9,626 nucleotides of DNA from Nitrospirota bacterium (GTDB lineage Bacteria > Nitrospirota > Nitrospiria > Nitrospirales > NS-4), in contig VBOF01000079.1 of the NCBI GenBank assembly GCA_005877855.1, positions 1 through 9,626 of the forward strand, written 5' to 3'. Both the position numbers and the translations under genes were made by a program. The notes under the pieces are model-generated. The model did not search any database. It was not told the DNA's origin and saw nothing but the letters and a program-made list of their open reading frames with translations. Of this stretch, positions 1 through 5,195 are shown one piece after another; position 1 is the stretch's first letter, and each line of letters begins with the position of its first letter.

Positions 1-1
1 G

Positions 2-154
2 CTTGGCCTGCAACGAGAAAGGCTCGCCGGGGTACGGGTCTTCGTGTTCCCGAACCCCAGCGGCCGCAACGCGAATTACTCCTACCAGCAGATGCTTGCG
101 GCGTACCGAGCGTTAAGAAGGTTCCTGAGGAAGATACCAACTCGCTCACCCTGA
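2..154 (+). CDS. mug: G/U mismatch-specific DNA glycosylase (Mug/TDG family), C-terminal fragment
   Basis: This is the last 50 codons of a gene that begins before the window, read in frame from base 2 to a TGA at 152-154. The visible peptide contains VFVFPNPSGRNANYSY followed by MLAAYRALRRFLR. That resembles the conserved NPSG segment and final helix of the Mug/TDG branch of uracil-DNA glycosylases. These enzymes remove uracil or thymine mispaired with guanine, and the NPS loop inserts into the DNA at the flipped base. The N-terminal motif that would confirm the family lies outside the window. No T-tailed hairpin follows it, and the next 42 bases lead into the MerR-type promoter. The family call rests on one motif and is fairly secure; the exact subfamily is not. 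Confidence 0.72.
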   Translation, partial: LGLQRERLAGVRVFVFPNPSGRNANYSYQQMLAAYRALRRFLRKIPTRSP

Positions 155-196
155 GCCCCACGCTCCTCTCACCCTTTTCTCACCTCATAATATCTC

Positions 197-228
197 TTGA
201 CTCGGTACCCTAGTACAGGGTGTAGGCT
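197..228 (+). promoter_or_regulatory. MerR-type operator/promoter with over-long spacer
   Basis: A -35 box TTGACT (197-202) and a -10 box TAGGCT (223-228) are separated by 20 bp. Between them sits the dyad ACCCT-AGTAC-AGGGT (207-221). A 19-20 bp spacer carrying the dyad is the hallmark of promoters activated by DNA distortion through MerR-family proteins. The layout, and the shared TTGACTC and GTAC elements, resemble the Tn501 mer operator. Transcription would start near 235, leaving a very short leader before the regulator's ATG at 248, so the regulator probably controls its own operon. Confidence 0.8.
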
Positions 229-247
229 CTCTGAAAGAGGTGATGCA

Positions 248-688
248 ATGGCCTCAGGACTCACCATCGGTCAGTTGGCCAAGTCGGTCGGGGTCAATAT
301 CGAGACCGTCCGTTACTACGAGCGACTCCAACTGCTCACTCCGACGGCAAGAAAACCTTCCGGGTATCGTATCTATAGCGACGACGTTGTCCGTCGTCTC
401 CGGTTCATCAAAAACGCCCAGGCCCTGGGGTTCACGCTTGAAGAGATCGCTGGTCTGCTCAACCTGCGTGTGGACTCCGCGGCTAGCTGCGGCGATGTCC
501 AACGGCGGGCGCAAGCCAAACTCGCCAGGGTTGAAGCAAAGCTGAAGGACCTTGAATCCATGGCAGGTGTGCTCAAGGACCTCATCAAATCGTGCCGGGC
601 CGGGCAGCCGACCGATCGGTGCCCGATTTTAAAGAGCTTGGAGGAGAAAAGGAGGTCGGACGATGGTAACCGTAAAGCGAAGCGTTGA
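248..688 (+). CDS. merR: MerR-family regulator, mercury-type (three conserved Hg-binding cysteines)
   Basis: This is a 146-aa transcription regulator. Residues 5-43 form the MerR winged helix-turn-helix (LTIGQLAKSVGVNIETVRYY, then SGYRIY). A long dimerisation helix spans about 83-115. Cys81, Cys116 and Cys125 have the same spacing (35 and 9 residues) as the Hg(II)-binding Cys82, Cys117 and Cys126 of Tn501 MerR, and they sit in matching contexts (SCGDV, SCRAG, RCPIL). I chose ATG 248 because it follows AGAGGTGA. A longer in-frame reading from TTG 197 would start inside the -35 box of its own promoter. The gene overlaps the next by 26 bases and heads a four-gene operon. Family knowledge predicts it twists the 20-bp-spaced promoter when Hg(II) binds. 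The effector is inferred, because the neighbours are not the usual mer genes, and another soft or thiophilic metal is possible. Confidence 0.88.
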   Translation: MASGLTIGQLAKSVGVNIETVRYYERLQLLTPTARKPSGYRIYSDDVVRRLRFIKNAQALGFTLEEIAGLLNLRVDSAASCGDVQRRAQAKLARVEAKLKDLESMAGVLKDLIKSCRAGQPTDRCPILKSLEEKRRSDDGNRKAKR

Positions 689-941
689 AGTCTTCACGGC
701 CGGCTGTCCGGTGTGCTCGGAGGTCGTGGGTCTTGTCCGTGCCCTGGCGTGCCCGAGCTGTGAGGTGCGGGTCTATGACCTGCGGGAAGGCTGCGCTACG
801 AACGAATGCCGGGAGAAGGCATCCCGCTACGGCGTCACCGCCGTGCCGGCCGTGGCGGTTGACGGCATTCTGTTGGACTGCTGCCGGCGAGGGCCGATCG
901 ATGCTGCCGCGCTGCGGGCTGCAGGCATCGGCCAGGCGTGA
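663..941 (+). CDS. Cysteine-rich thioredoxin-fold protein (CPVC motif)
   Basis: This 92-aa cytoplasmic protein has no signal peptide. The N-terminal strand and redox motif read VEVFTAGCPVCSE, with CPVC at 15-18. The thioredoxin cis-proline signature is TAVPAVAVDG (Pro62). It is unusually rich in cysteine: C15, C18, C30, C33 (CPSC), C44, C49 and the vicinal pair C73-C74, eight in 92 residues. AAGGAGGT at 649-656 sets the start at 663, inside the end of merR, so translation is probably coupled to the regulator. Its stop overlaps the TGAA just before the next gene. A glutaredoxin-like role in reducing or holding a thiol-reactive metal is a reasonable inference from the cysteines and the MerR partner. 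The sequence alone does not show the substrate. Confidence 0.78.
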   Translation: MVTVKRSVEVFTAGCPVCSEVVGLVRALACPSCEVRVYDLREGCATNECREKASRYGVTAVPAVAVDGILLDCCRRGPIDAAALRAAGIGQA

Positions 942-970
942 ATGGGGCAGTCTGGATGGAGGAAGGGCTA

Positions 971-1339
971 ATGAAGACGGAGTCGGAACGGCTCTTTGGC
1001 GAATTGCGCCGTCTGAGCCCGAAGGTCACCGGTGGGTTACTACGCATGCGGCAGGAAGCTTACCGAGATGGAGCGGTGCCGGCGAAATACAAGCTCCTGG
1101 CGGCCCTGGCGCTCTCAGTGGCGATTCGCTGCGAGGCCTGCATCCGTGCATACGTGAAGATGGCGTATGAGAAAGGTATCACGCAGGCTGAACTCATCGA
1201 GTTCCTGGAGGTCGCGATGACCGTGCAGGGATGCCCCGGAGAAGAGTGGGCGCTCAAAGCCTATGCGGCCTTCCAGGAGTGTGCGCAGGGCGCGGAGCCG
1301 ACGGCTGGCAGGACCTGTTGTACGCATCAAGCCCCATAA
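971..1339 (+). CDS. AhpD/carboxymuconolactone decarboxylase-like protein with CxxC
   Basis: This 122-aa all-helical protein has the CMD/AhpD core: AKYKLLAALALSVAIRCEACIRAYVKMA, then ITQAELIEFLEVAMTVQG. Family members such as AhpD use CxxC plus a nearby His to recycle peroxiredoxins. Here CEAC is at 54-57, but the usual His four residues after the second Cys is Tyr61. The C-terminal tail adds a CCTH cluster close to the end, unusual for this family. I chose ATG 971, eight bases after GGAGG (958-962). An upstream in-frame GTG at 938 and ATG at 956 have weaker ribosome sites. It lies directly after the thioredoxin-like gene and 14 bases before the DsrE-like gene, so it is likely cotranscribed. 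A disulfide redox role is likely; decarboxylase activity is not implied. Confidence 0.8.
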   Translation: MKTESERLFGELRRLSPKVTGGLLRMRQEAYRDGAVPAKYKLLAALALSVAIRCEACIRAYVKMAYEKGITQAELIEFLEVAMTVQGCPGEEWALKAYAAFQECAQGAEPTAGRTCCTHQAP

Positions 1340-1353
1340 GGAGGGAGCAGACT

Positions 1354-1893
1354 ATGAAACGCAAATGGGTCTCCGGTGTGCTGCTCGTCAGCGCCGTCGC
1401 GGTTCTGTGGGCCCAATCGGCGGCGGCTCAACAAGCCTCCGCCTCGCGCATCCTGATTCATATGAAGACCTCGCTCGCCGAAGATGATGCCCAGATCTGT
1501 GCGGTGCCCAATGTCGCGTGGGCGGCGGTCAAGGCCGGGCACAAGGTCACGATCCTGGTGGACGCGAGCGCCGTGACTTCCGTCACGAAAGGGCTCGGCT
1601 GGTTCAACGGCTTGTTCCGGCCGGACAGTACCGCGCTGGATCGGGCGGCTCTGCCCGAACGCGAGCGCCAGAGCCTCTCTCAGCAGATGGGCGTGCCGCT
1701 GGAGCAGGTCCCCCACGATTACGGCGAATACTTCGACTTCCTCAAAAAAATGGGGGTGGAGATTTACGGCAATCGCACGATGATGCTGCTCTACCAGATC
1801 GATCCTGCCCGAGTGGTTTCCTCTGTGACGCCGGTTCCCTTGGATCGGATGGTGCAGCTTTTTGATTCGGCGGACCGCATCATCGTGTACTGA
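1354..1893 (+). CDS. Exported DsrE/DsrF-like protein
   Basis: This 179-aa protein has a cleavable signal peptide: MKRK, a hydrophobic stretch over residues 5-20, and a likely cut after SAAA (25). The mature part has the DsrE-superfamily Rossmann-like pattern: RILIHMKTSLAEDDAQICAV, then AVKAGHKVTILVDASAV and FLKKMGVEIYGN. DsrE-type proteins often carry a sulfur-accepting cysteine just after the GVEIY-like strand. Here that place is Asn140, and the only mature cysteine is Cys49, so classical sulfur transfer is doubtful. ATG 1354 follows AAGGAGGG at 1338-1345; a longer in-frame reading from 1231 would overlap the previous gene. It closes the merR-headed operon and would act outside the cytoplasm, unlike its partners. 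No T-tailed hairpin is visible in the 50 bases before the converging OmpA-like gene. Confidence 0.78.
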   Translation: MKRKWVSGVLLVSAVAVLWAQSAAAQQASASRILIHMKTSLAEDDAQICAVPNVAWAAVKAGHKVTILVDASAVTSVTKGLGWFNGLFRPDSTALDRAALPERERQSLSQQMGVPLEQVPHDYGEYFDFLKKMGVEIYGNRTMMLLYQIDPARVVSSVTPVPLDRMVQLFDSADRIIVY

Positions 1894-1943
1894 ATCTCAT
1901 CCGCACCTGCACCAGATCTGCGTCTCCGACCCACGGAACTGGC

Positions 1944-2924
1944 TTACGGCTTAAGCTGGTTAACGATTTCGGACAGGTCCTTCGGATACAGCGCGATCTC
2001 AATGCGGCGATTTGCCGTGCGTCCTTCCTCCGTGTCGTTGCTGGCTATGGGTTTGGTGTCGGCATACCCGACGGCCAACAGGTTGGCGCGGTCCACTCCT
2101 CCTTCTTCTATCAAATAGCGCACCACGCTCGTGGCGCGGGCCGTGGACAGCTCCCAGTTGGTCTGGAACCGCTCTTTGAGCTTTACTCCGATCGGCACAT
2201 TATCGGTGTGCCCCTCGATCCTGATTTGTTTGTCGGTCACATTCTTCAGAATATCACTGACCTGTTTGAGCACCTTGAGGCCGGACGGCTTTACCTTGCT
2301 CTGACCGGAGTCAAAGAGGACGCGGTCCACCATGTTGATCGTCAACCGGTCCCTGACCTGCTTGATCTTGATGTCGCCCTTGGCGATTTCGGCTTCCAGC
2401 GACTTGGTCAACTCCTCGTGCGTCCGGGTCAATCGCTGGATCTCCGCCTCCTTGGCAGCGCGATCCTGCTCCAGGCGAGACTTTTCCCCTACTTCGGCCC
2501 TGAGCTGTTCCTGCTGCTGCTGGATCTCGGCCTCCTTGGCAGCGCGCTCCTGTTCCAGGCGGGCCTTTGCCGCCGCTTCGGCCTTGAGCTGTTCTTTCAG
2601 ATCCTGATCTTGCTCCGAGAGCTGCTTGACCAGCTCGTTGACTCGTGCCGTCTCGGCTTCGAGTTCGCTGGCGCGCTTCTGAAGTCTCTCAATCTCTTCT
2701 TGGGCCGTCGTCGTCCCGCTCATAAGCCCCGCGACGCGGGTGTTGACATCAACCAGTTGTTTCTGAAGGCGGTCTGCCTCGGCGGCCGCTTGCTTCTTAG
2801 AACTTTCGAGCGCCTTGCGCGCCTGCTCAAGTTCTGCCAATGTCTGCTTGTGAGTTCCTGTGCTGACACATCCGGCCAGCAGCGCAGCACACATGACCAC
2901 TCTCGTAACTGTGCAGATCTTCAT
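1944..2924 (-). CDS. OmpA-family lipoprotein with long coiled coil
   Basis: This is a 326-aa cell-envelope protein. The N-terminus is a lipoprotein signal with lipobox LLAGC (Cys19). Residues about 25-190 form a highly charged coiled coil rich in Glu, Lys, Gln and Ala. Residues about 195-312 are an OmpA/MotB C-terminal domain: VLFDSGQSKV, IRIEGHTDNVPIG, NWELSTARATSVVRYL, AVGYADTKP, and GRTANRRIEI. This domain binds peptidoglycan non-covalently, so the protein should tether an inner-leaflet lipid anchor to the wall across a rod. The coiled coil contains a 28-residue tandem duplication, listed separately. AAGGAGGGG lies five bases before the ATG. It is transcribed alone, converging with the DsrE-like gene and divergent from the MOSC gene. 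Pal is shorter and lacks such a coil, so I do not call this pal. Confidence 0.88.
   Translation of the reverse strand: MKICTVTRVVMCAALLAGCVSTGTHKQTLAELEQARKALESSKKQAAAEADRLQKQLVDVNTRVAGLMSGTTTAQEEIERLQKRASELEAETARVNELVKQLSEQDQDLKEQLKAEAAAKARLEQERAAKEAEIQQQQEQLRAEVGEKSRLEQDRAAKEAEIQRLTRTHEELTKSLEAEIAKGDIKIKQVRDRLTINMVDRVLFDSGQSKVKPSGLKVLKQVSDILKNVTDKQIRIEGHTDNVPIGVKLKERFQTNWELSTARATSVVRYLIEEGGVDRANLLAVGYADTKPIASNDTEEGRTANRRIEIALYPKDLSEIVNQLKP
2437..2604 (-). repeat. 84-bp in-frame tandem duplication inside the OmpA-like gene
   Basis: Two adjacent 84-bp units, 2437-2520 and 2521-2604, encode residues about 108-135 and 136-163 of the lipoprotein. Both units contain RLEQ(E/D)RAAKEAEIQ, and both begin with a Gln-Leu/Lys-rich lead-in (EQLKAE and EQLRAE). 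Both are a whole number of codons, and 28 residues is four heptads, so the copy lengthens the coiled coil without breaking its register. The copies differ at several bases, so the duplication is not very recent. Confidence 0.85.
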
Positions 2925-2942
2925 GGGTTCCCCTCCTTGGAT

Positions 2943-2967
2943 ATGATCTGATCATGGCAGATGTCAA
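2943..2967 (-). promoter_or_regulatory. Possible operator/promoter elements upstream of the OmpA-like gene
   Basis: On the minus strand, a perfect -35 consensus TTGACA (complement of 2962-2967) is followed by the 13-base palindrome ATGATC-A-GATCAT (2943-2955). The palindrome lies where a spacer would be. The only -10 candidates (TATCCA or ATATCC) are poor, and a start from here would fall inside the ribosome site at 2930-2938. So this may be an operator or a chance match rather than the working promoter. Confidence 0.3.
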
Positions 2968-3124
2968 GCTGGTTATCCTGTGATAGGGCACTGGATTTAT
3001 GCAAAAGCAATGCCGATTGAAGGCGAGGCGACTGTTTTTTTTGGTTTGTGCTGAATAAGCGTTCCATTAGGTGACGAGACTGCGCTGTGCCTACCTAAGG
3101 TAAGCCATTTTGATCTTGCGAAAA
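2968..3124. other. Non-coding stretch, relatively AT-rich
   Basis: This part of the divergent intergenic region has no convincing gene. It contains a run of eight T (about 3034-3041) and is richer in A and T than the surrounding genes. I see no tRNA-like cloverleaf and no clear terminator hairpin. It ends abruptly where the similarity to the MOSC promoter begins. Confidence 0.5.
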
Positions 3125-3248
3125 TCGGACCGTCGATCGGATTTTTGTACAATCCGCCCCCTGCATGGGGATCACGCAACCACATGTGCACCAGGTCAAT
3201 GTCTCCGAGGGGAGCGTGGTGTAGCTACCGGTGCCAAAAGCCTACATC
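3125..3248 (+). pseudogene. Decayed copy of the promoter and first 28 codons of the MOSC gene
   Basis: This 124-base segment aligns without gaps to 3388-3511 (offset 263), with about 101 of 124 bases identical by hand count. It includes a TACAAT -10 box (3148-3153), an ATG at 3165 and a peptide MGITQPHVHQVNVSEGSVV, then a TAG stop at codon 20 (3222-3224), where the intact gene has AAG. After the stop the frame still reads LPVPKAYI against LPVPEARI. Similarity stops abruptly on both sides. Base changes in the coding part fall mostly at third positions (about 9 of 17), so the copy was probably once a functional paralogue before its body was lost. It could still be transcribed and encode a 19-residue peptide, but I see no ribosome site. 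Confidence 0.82.
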
Positions 3249-3387
3249 TCTATGACGTTCGGTAGGGTTGTGCCACTCTGATCCGCATAGAGTCCCCTCC
3301 TGAACTGCCTCATTGAGCCCCCACGGTGTCGTGCCGGGTCTCGGGATGGTACACGAAAAAGTTAAGCAACGGAAATGCCGATGAGCA
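3249..3387. other. Non-coding spacer between MOSC remnant and MOSC gene
   Basis: These 139 bases match neither the MOSC gene body nor anything else I recognise in the window. A 6-base inverted pair, CTACCG (3225-3230) and CGGTAG (3260-3265), is too far apart to be persuasive. If the remnant was a full paralogue, this spacer replaced its coding body. Confidence 0.4.
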
Positions 3388-3416
3388 TCGGACTGGCGAT
3401 CGGATTTTGGTACAAT
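3388..3416 (+). promoter_or_regulatory. Promoter of the MOSC operon, nearly leaderless
   Basis: TCGGAC (3388-3393, a weak -35 box) is followed after 17 bp by TACAAT (3411-3416, five of six consensus bases). The same pair is kept in the upstream remnant with the same spacing, and similarity between the copies begins exactly at the -35 box. The ATG at 3428 is only 11 bases beyond the -10 box. The transcript would therefore have almost no leader, and no Shine-Dalgarno sequence is present. Confidence 0.65.
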
Positions 3417-3427
3417 GCGCTCCCAGC

Positions 3428-3919
3428 ATGGGGATCACACACCCGCACGTGCACCAGATCAATGTCTCCGACGGGGGCGTACCGAAGCTGCCGGTTCCGG
3501 AAGCCCGCATCACCGTCCAGGGGGTAGCAGGCGACCGTCAGCGGAGCGTCCAGTACCACGGCGGGGTGGATCGGGCGGTCTGCCTGTATTCGCTGGAAGC
3601 CATCGGGACCCTGCAAGCCGAAGGCCATGCGGTCGCGCCAGGGTCTTGCGGGGAGAACCTCACGCTTGCGGGACTGAAGTGGGCTCGGCTCAAACCTGGG
3701 GACCGCTTGCGCATCGGCACCGACGTACGGCTGGCGGTGATGAGCTACACCGCTCCCTGCAAACACAACGCGCGATGGTTTGTGGACGGAGACTTCATGC
3801 GGATCTCCCAGAAGAAGCATCCGGGCTGGAGCCGGCTTTATGCGCGGGTGCTGGCTGAGGGCGTGGTACGGCCGGGAGACGAGGTGATGGTGGAGGAGGG
3901 CGATGGAGCGGGTCCTTGA
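3428..3919 (+). CDS. MOSC-domain protein
   Basis: This 163-aa protein belongs to the MOSC family, related to the C-terminal domain of molybdenum cofactor sulfurases and to YiiM-like proteins. Recognisable pieces are VQYHGGVDRAVCLYS (41-55), PGSCGENLTLAGL (71-83), KPGDRLRIG (89-97) and SYTAPCKH (106-113). Cys111 in the last motif is the conserved family cysteine, expected to carry or accept sulfur, or to act near a molybdenum cofactor ligand. The late segment GWSRLYARVLAEGVVRPGDEV is also typical. I chose ATG 3428 rather than the upstream in-frame start at 3326 because the latter precedes the promoter, and because the duplicated remnant aligns from here. The start codon has no Shine-Dalgarno site. 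The gene overlaps the methyltransferase by 17 bases. The substrate is unknown. Confidence 0.85.
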   Translation: MGITHPHVHQINVSDGGVPKLPVPEARITVQGVAGDRQRSVQYHGGVDRAVCLYSLEAIGTLQAEGHAVAPGSCGENLTLAGLKWARLKPGDRLRIGTDVRLAVMSYTAPCKHNARWFVDGDFMRISQKKHPGWSRLYARVLAEGVVRPGDEVMVEEGDGAGP

Positions 3920-4562
3920 ACCGGAATTGATGGACGATCCCGCGCAGGCGCTGGCTTACTCCCGCGCCGACTTTGAAGAAGAGAACCAGGGGTTCGTCGA
4001 TCGGTTCGCGGAGTTCTACCCTGAATTCAAGGCAGGGCATGTGCTGGACCTGGGTTGCGGGCCAGCCGACATCCCGATCCGGCTTGCGCGGACGCTCCCT
4101 GAGTGTCGGATCACCGGCGTGGACGGCTCACCACCCATGATCGCCCTCGGCTTGGAGGCGGTCCGTGTGGCGGGCCTCGCGGGTCGCATCACGTTGCGGT
4201 GCGAGCGGTTCCAGGACACGGTCCTTCCGGAACGGGCCGCAGCGGTGATCTCCAACAGCCTCTTGCACCATGTCCCCAACCCGTTGCAGTTCTGGTATGC
4301 AGTCAAGAAACTGGCCTCACCCGGCGCCGTGGTGCTGGTGATGGACCTGCTTCGTCCCGAGTCTTCTGAGGCGGCGCAGTCCATCGTGGACACATACGCC
4401 GCGGATGAGCCGGCGATCCTCCGGCGCGATTTCTTCAACTCCCTGCTCGCTTCCTTCACGGAGGACGACGTGGCGGCCCAACTGGCCGAGATGAACCTGA
4501 CACGGCTCCTCATCGACGTTCCGGACGATCGCCACTGGATCGTCGGCGGCCGGCTCACCTGA
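3903..4562 (+). CDS. Class I SAM-dependent methyltransferase
   Basis: This is a 219-aa cytoplasmic enzyme. Motif I is HVLDLGCGPADIPIRLA (46-62), which binds S-adenosylmethionine. The acidic residue for the ribose is in TGVDGSPPMI (Asp74). Motif IV-like SNSLLHHVPNP is at 117-127, and VLVMDLLRP is at 144-151. The C-terminal part (RRDFFNSLLASFTEDDVAAQL) resembles the lid segment of small-molecule methyltransferases. A GGAGGAGG ribosome site lies inside the end of the MOSC gene, and the two genes overlap by 17 bases, so they are translated together. The substrate cannot be read from the sequence. UbiE-, trans-aconitate- and CmoA-like enzymes share this architecture. Confidence 0.87.
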   Translation: MERVLEPELMDDPAQALAYSRADFEEENQGFVDRFAEFYPEFKAGHVLDLGCGPADIPIRLARTLPECRITGVDGSPPMIALGLEAVRVAGLAGRITLRCERFQDTVLPERAAAVISNSLLHHVPNPLQFWYAVKKLASPGAVVLVMDLLRPESSEAAQSIVDTYAADEPAILRRDFFNSLLASFTEDDVAAQLAEMNLTRLLIDVPDDRHWIVGGRLT

Positions 4563-4572
4563 GGAGGGTGCG

Positions 4573-5127
4573 ATGCAACGACTCTGGTCGGTCCTCGTTG
4601 TTGGCGCTACGCTTTGGCTCTCCGCCGCAGCGGCCTTTGCGCTGGAGTTCTCGGCGGAGCAGACGACCCGGAAAGGCGCGCAGTCGATGTCAGGGAAGAT
4701 TTATTTTCAGGCCGATCGGTGGCGGGTGGAGATGGCAAGCCCGGACGGCCCGAAGGTGGCCATCCATCGCCTGGATAAAGCCGTCACGTGGCTGTTGTTC
4801 CCCAACCGCACGTATGTCGAGATGCCTTTGCGGTTCGATCAGATCCCTCAGTGGGCCCCGAAAATCCAAGGCGAGGTGGGACGAAGGCTGGTGGGGACCG
4901 ACAAGGTGGGCGGGCGCAAGACCGAGAAATATGAAGTCACCGTGGATGTGGAGGGCCAGAAGATGGTCCTGTACCAATGGGTCGCTCCCGACATTAAATT
5001 TTCCATGAAGACGGCCAGCGCTGATGGAAGCTTTGAGAGTGCATATTCGTATGTCAAATTAGGCCAGCAGCCCGCCCAGCTCTTTGAGGTCCCGGCCGGC
5101 TATACCAAGGTGTCGATGCAACGCTGA
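4573..5127 (+). CDS. Exported DUF4412-like protein (LolA-like fold suspected)
   Basis: This 184-aa protein has a signal peptide: MQR, a hydrophobic segment 4-20, and a likely cut after AFA (23). The mature part is beta-rich and alternates in a way typical of DUF4412 and outer-membrane lipoprotein carrier-like folds: KIYFQADRWRVEMASPDG, WLLFPNRTYVEMPL, GGRKTEKYEVTV, and ELF-type strands ending in FEVPAGYTKVSM. A GAGGAGG ribosome site (4561-4567) overlaps the methyltransferase stop, so it belongs to the same operon. It should act in the periplasm. The family is uncharacterised, and I see no catalytic residues. No T-tailed terminator follows; the next promoter starts 25 bases after its stop. Confidence 0.68.
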   Translation: MQRLWSVLVVGATLWLSAAAAFALEFSAEQTTRKGAQSMSGKIYFQADRWRVEMASPDGPKVAIHRLDKAVTWLLFPNRTYVEMPLRFDQIPQWAPKIQGEVGRRLVGTDKVGGRKTEKYEVTVDVEGQKMVLYQWVAPDIKFSMKTASADGSFESAYSYVKLGQQPAQLFEVPAGYTKVSMQR

Positions 5128-5129
5128 GC

Positions 5130-5158
5130 CACCGGCCGGCACGCTTTTACGCTATAAT
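5130..5158 (+). promoter_or_regulatory. Promoter of the aminotransferase operon
   Basis: A perfect TATAAT (5153-5158) lies 38 bases before the chosen start. At the 17-bp position upstream there is no recognisable -35 box, so an activator may help. The in-frame ATG at 5157 overlaps this -10 box and so cannot be on the transcript. Confidence 0.6.
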
Positions 5159-5195
5159 GAGTGGGAGCAAAGTTTGTGCCTATGTGAGGCGCCCC

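Noticed and set aside
197..247. N-terminal extension of MerR starting at TTG 197
   Set aside because: The TTG is the first half of the -35 box and the reading would cross the operator and -10 box. MerR homology begins just after ATG 248, which has a ribosome site.
2208..2951. Long plus-strand open frame (247 codons) opposite the OmpA-like gene
   Set aside because: It is the antisense shadow of the coiled-coil gene. Its Leu-rich repetitive translation mirrors the Glu/Lys heptads, and there is no ribosome site or family resemblance.
2997..3191. Minus-strand open frames at 2997-3191 and 3310-3513 with similar peptides
   Set aside because: Their likeness simply reflects the duplicated MOSC promoter/5' segment read backwards. 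Neither has a ribosome site.
3225..3265. CTACCG / CGGTAG inverted pair in the MOSC intergenic region
   Set aside because: Only 6 bp with a 29-base loop, and one arm lies in the decayed coding remnant. Not distinguishable from chance.
3359..3371. 13-base match AGTTAAGCAACGG also found, in the same orientation relative to the gene, upstream of the VOC gene (complement of about 9374-9386)
   Set aside because: About one 13-base match is expected by chance in a window this size, and it is not positioned equivalently to a promoter element in both places.
5093..5140. Two CCGGCCGG palindromes flanking the DUF4412 stop, considered as a terminator
   Set aside because: The pairing arms are about 40 bases apart and each arm is self-complementary. 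No stable T-tailed hairpin results.
5157..5195. Earlier ATG for the aminotransferase at 5157
   Set aside because: It overlaps the TATAAT box, so the codon would not be in the transcript. ATG 5196 has a suitable upstream TGAGG.
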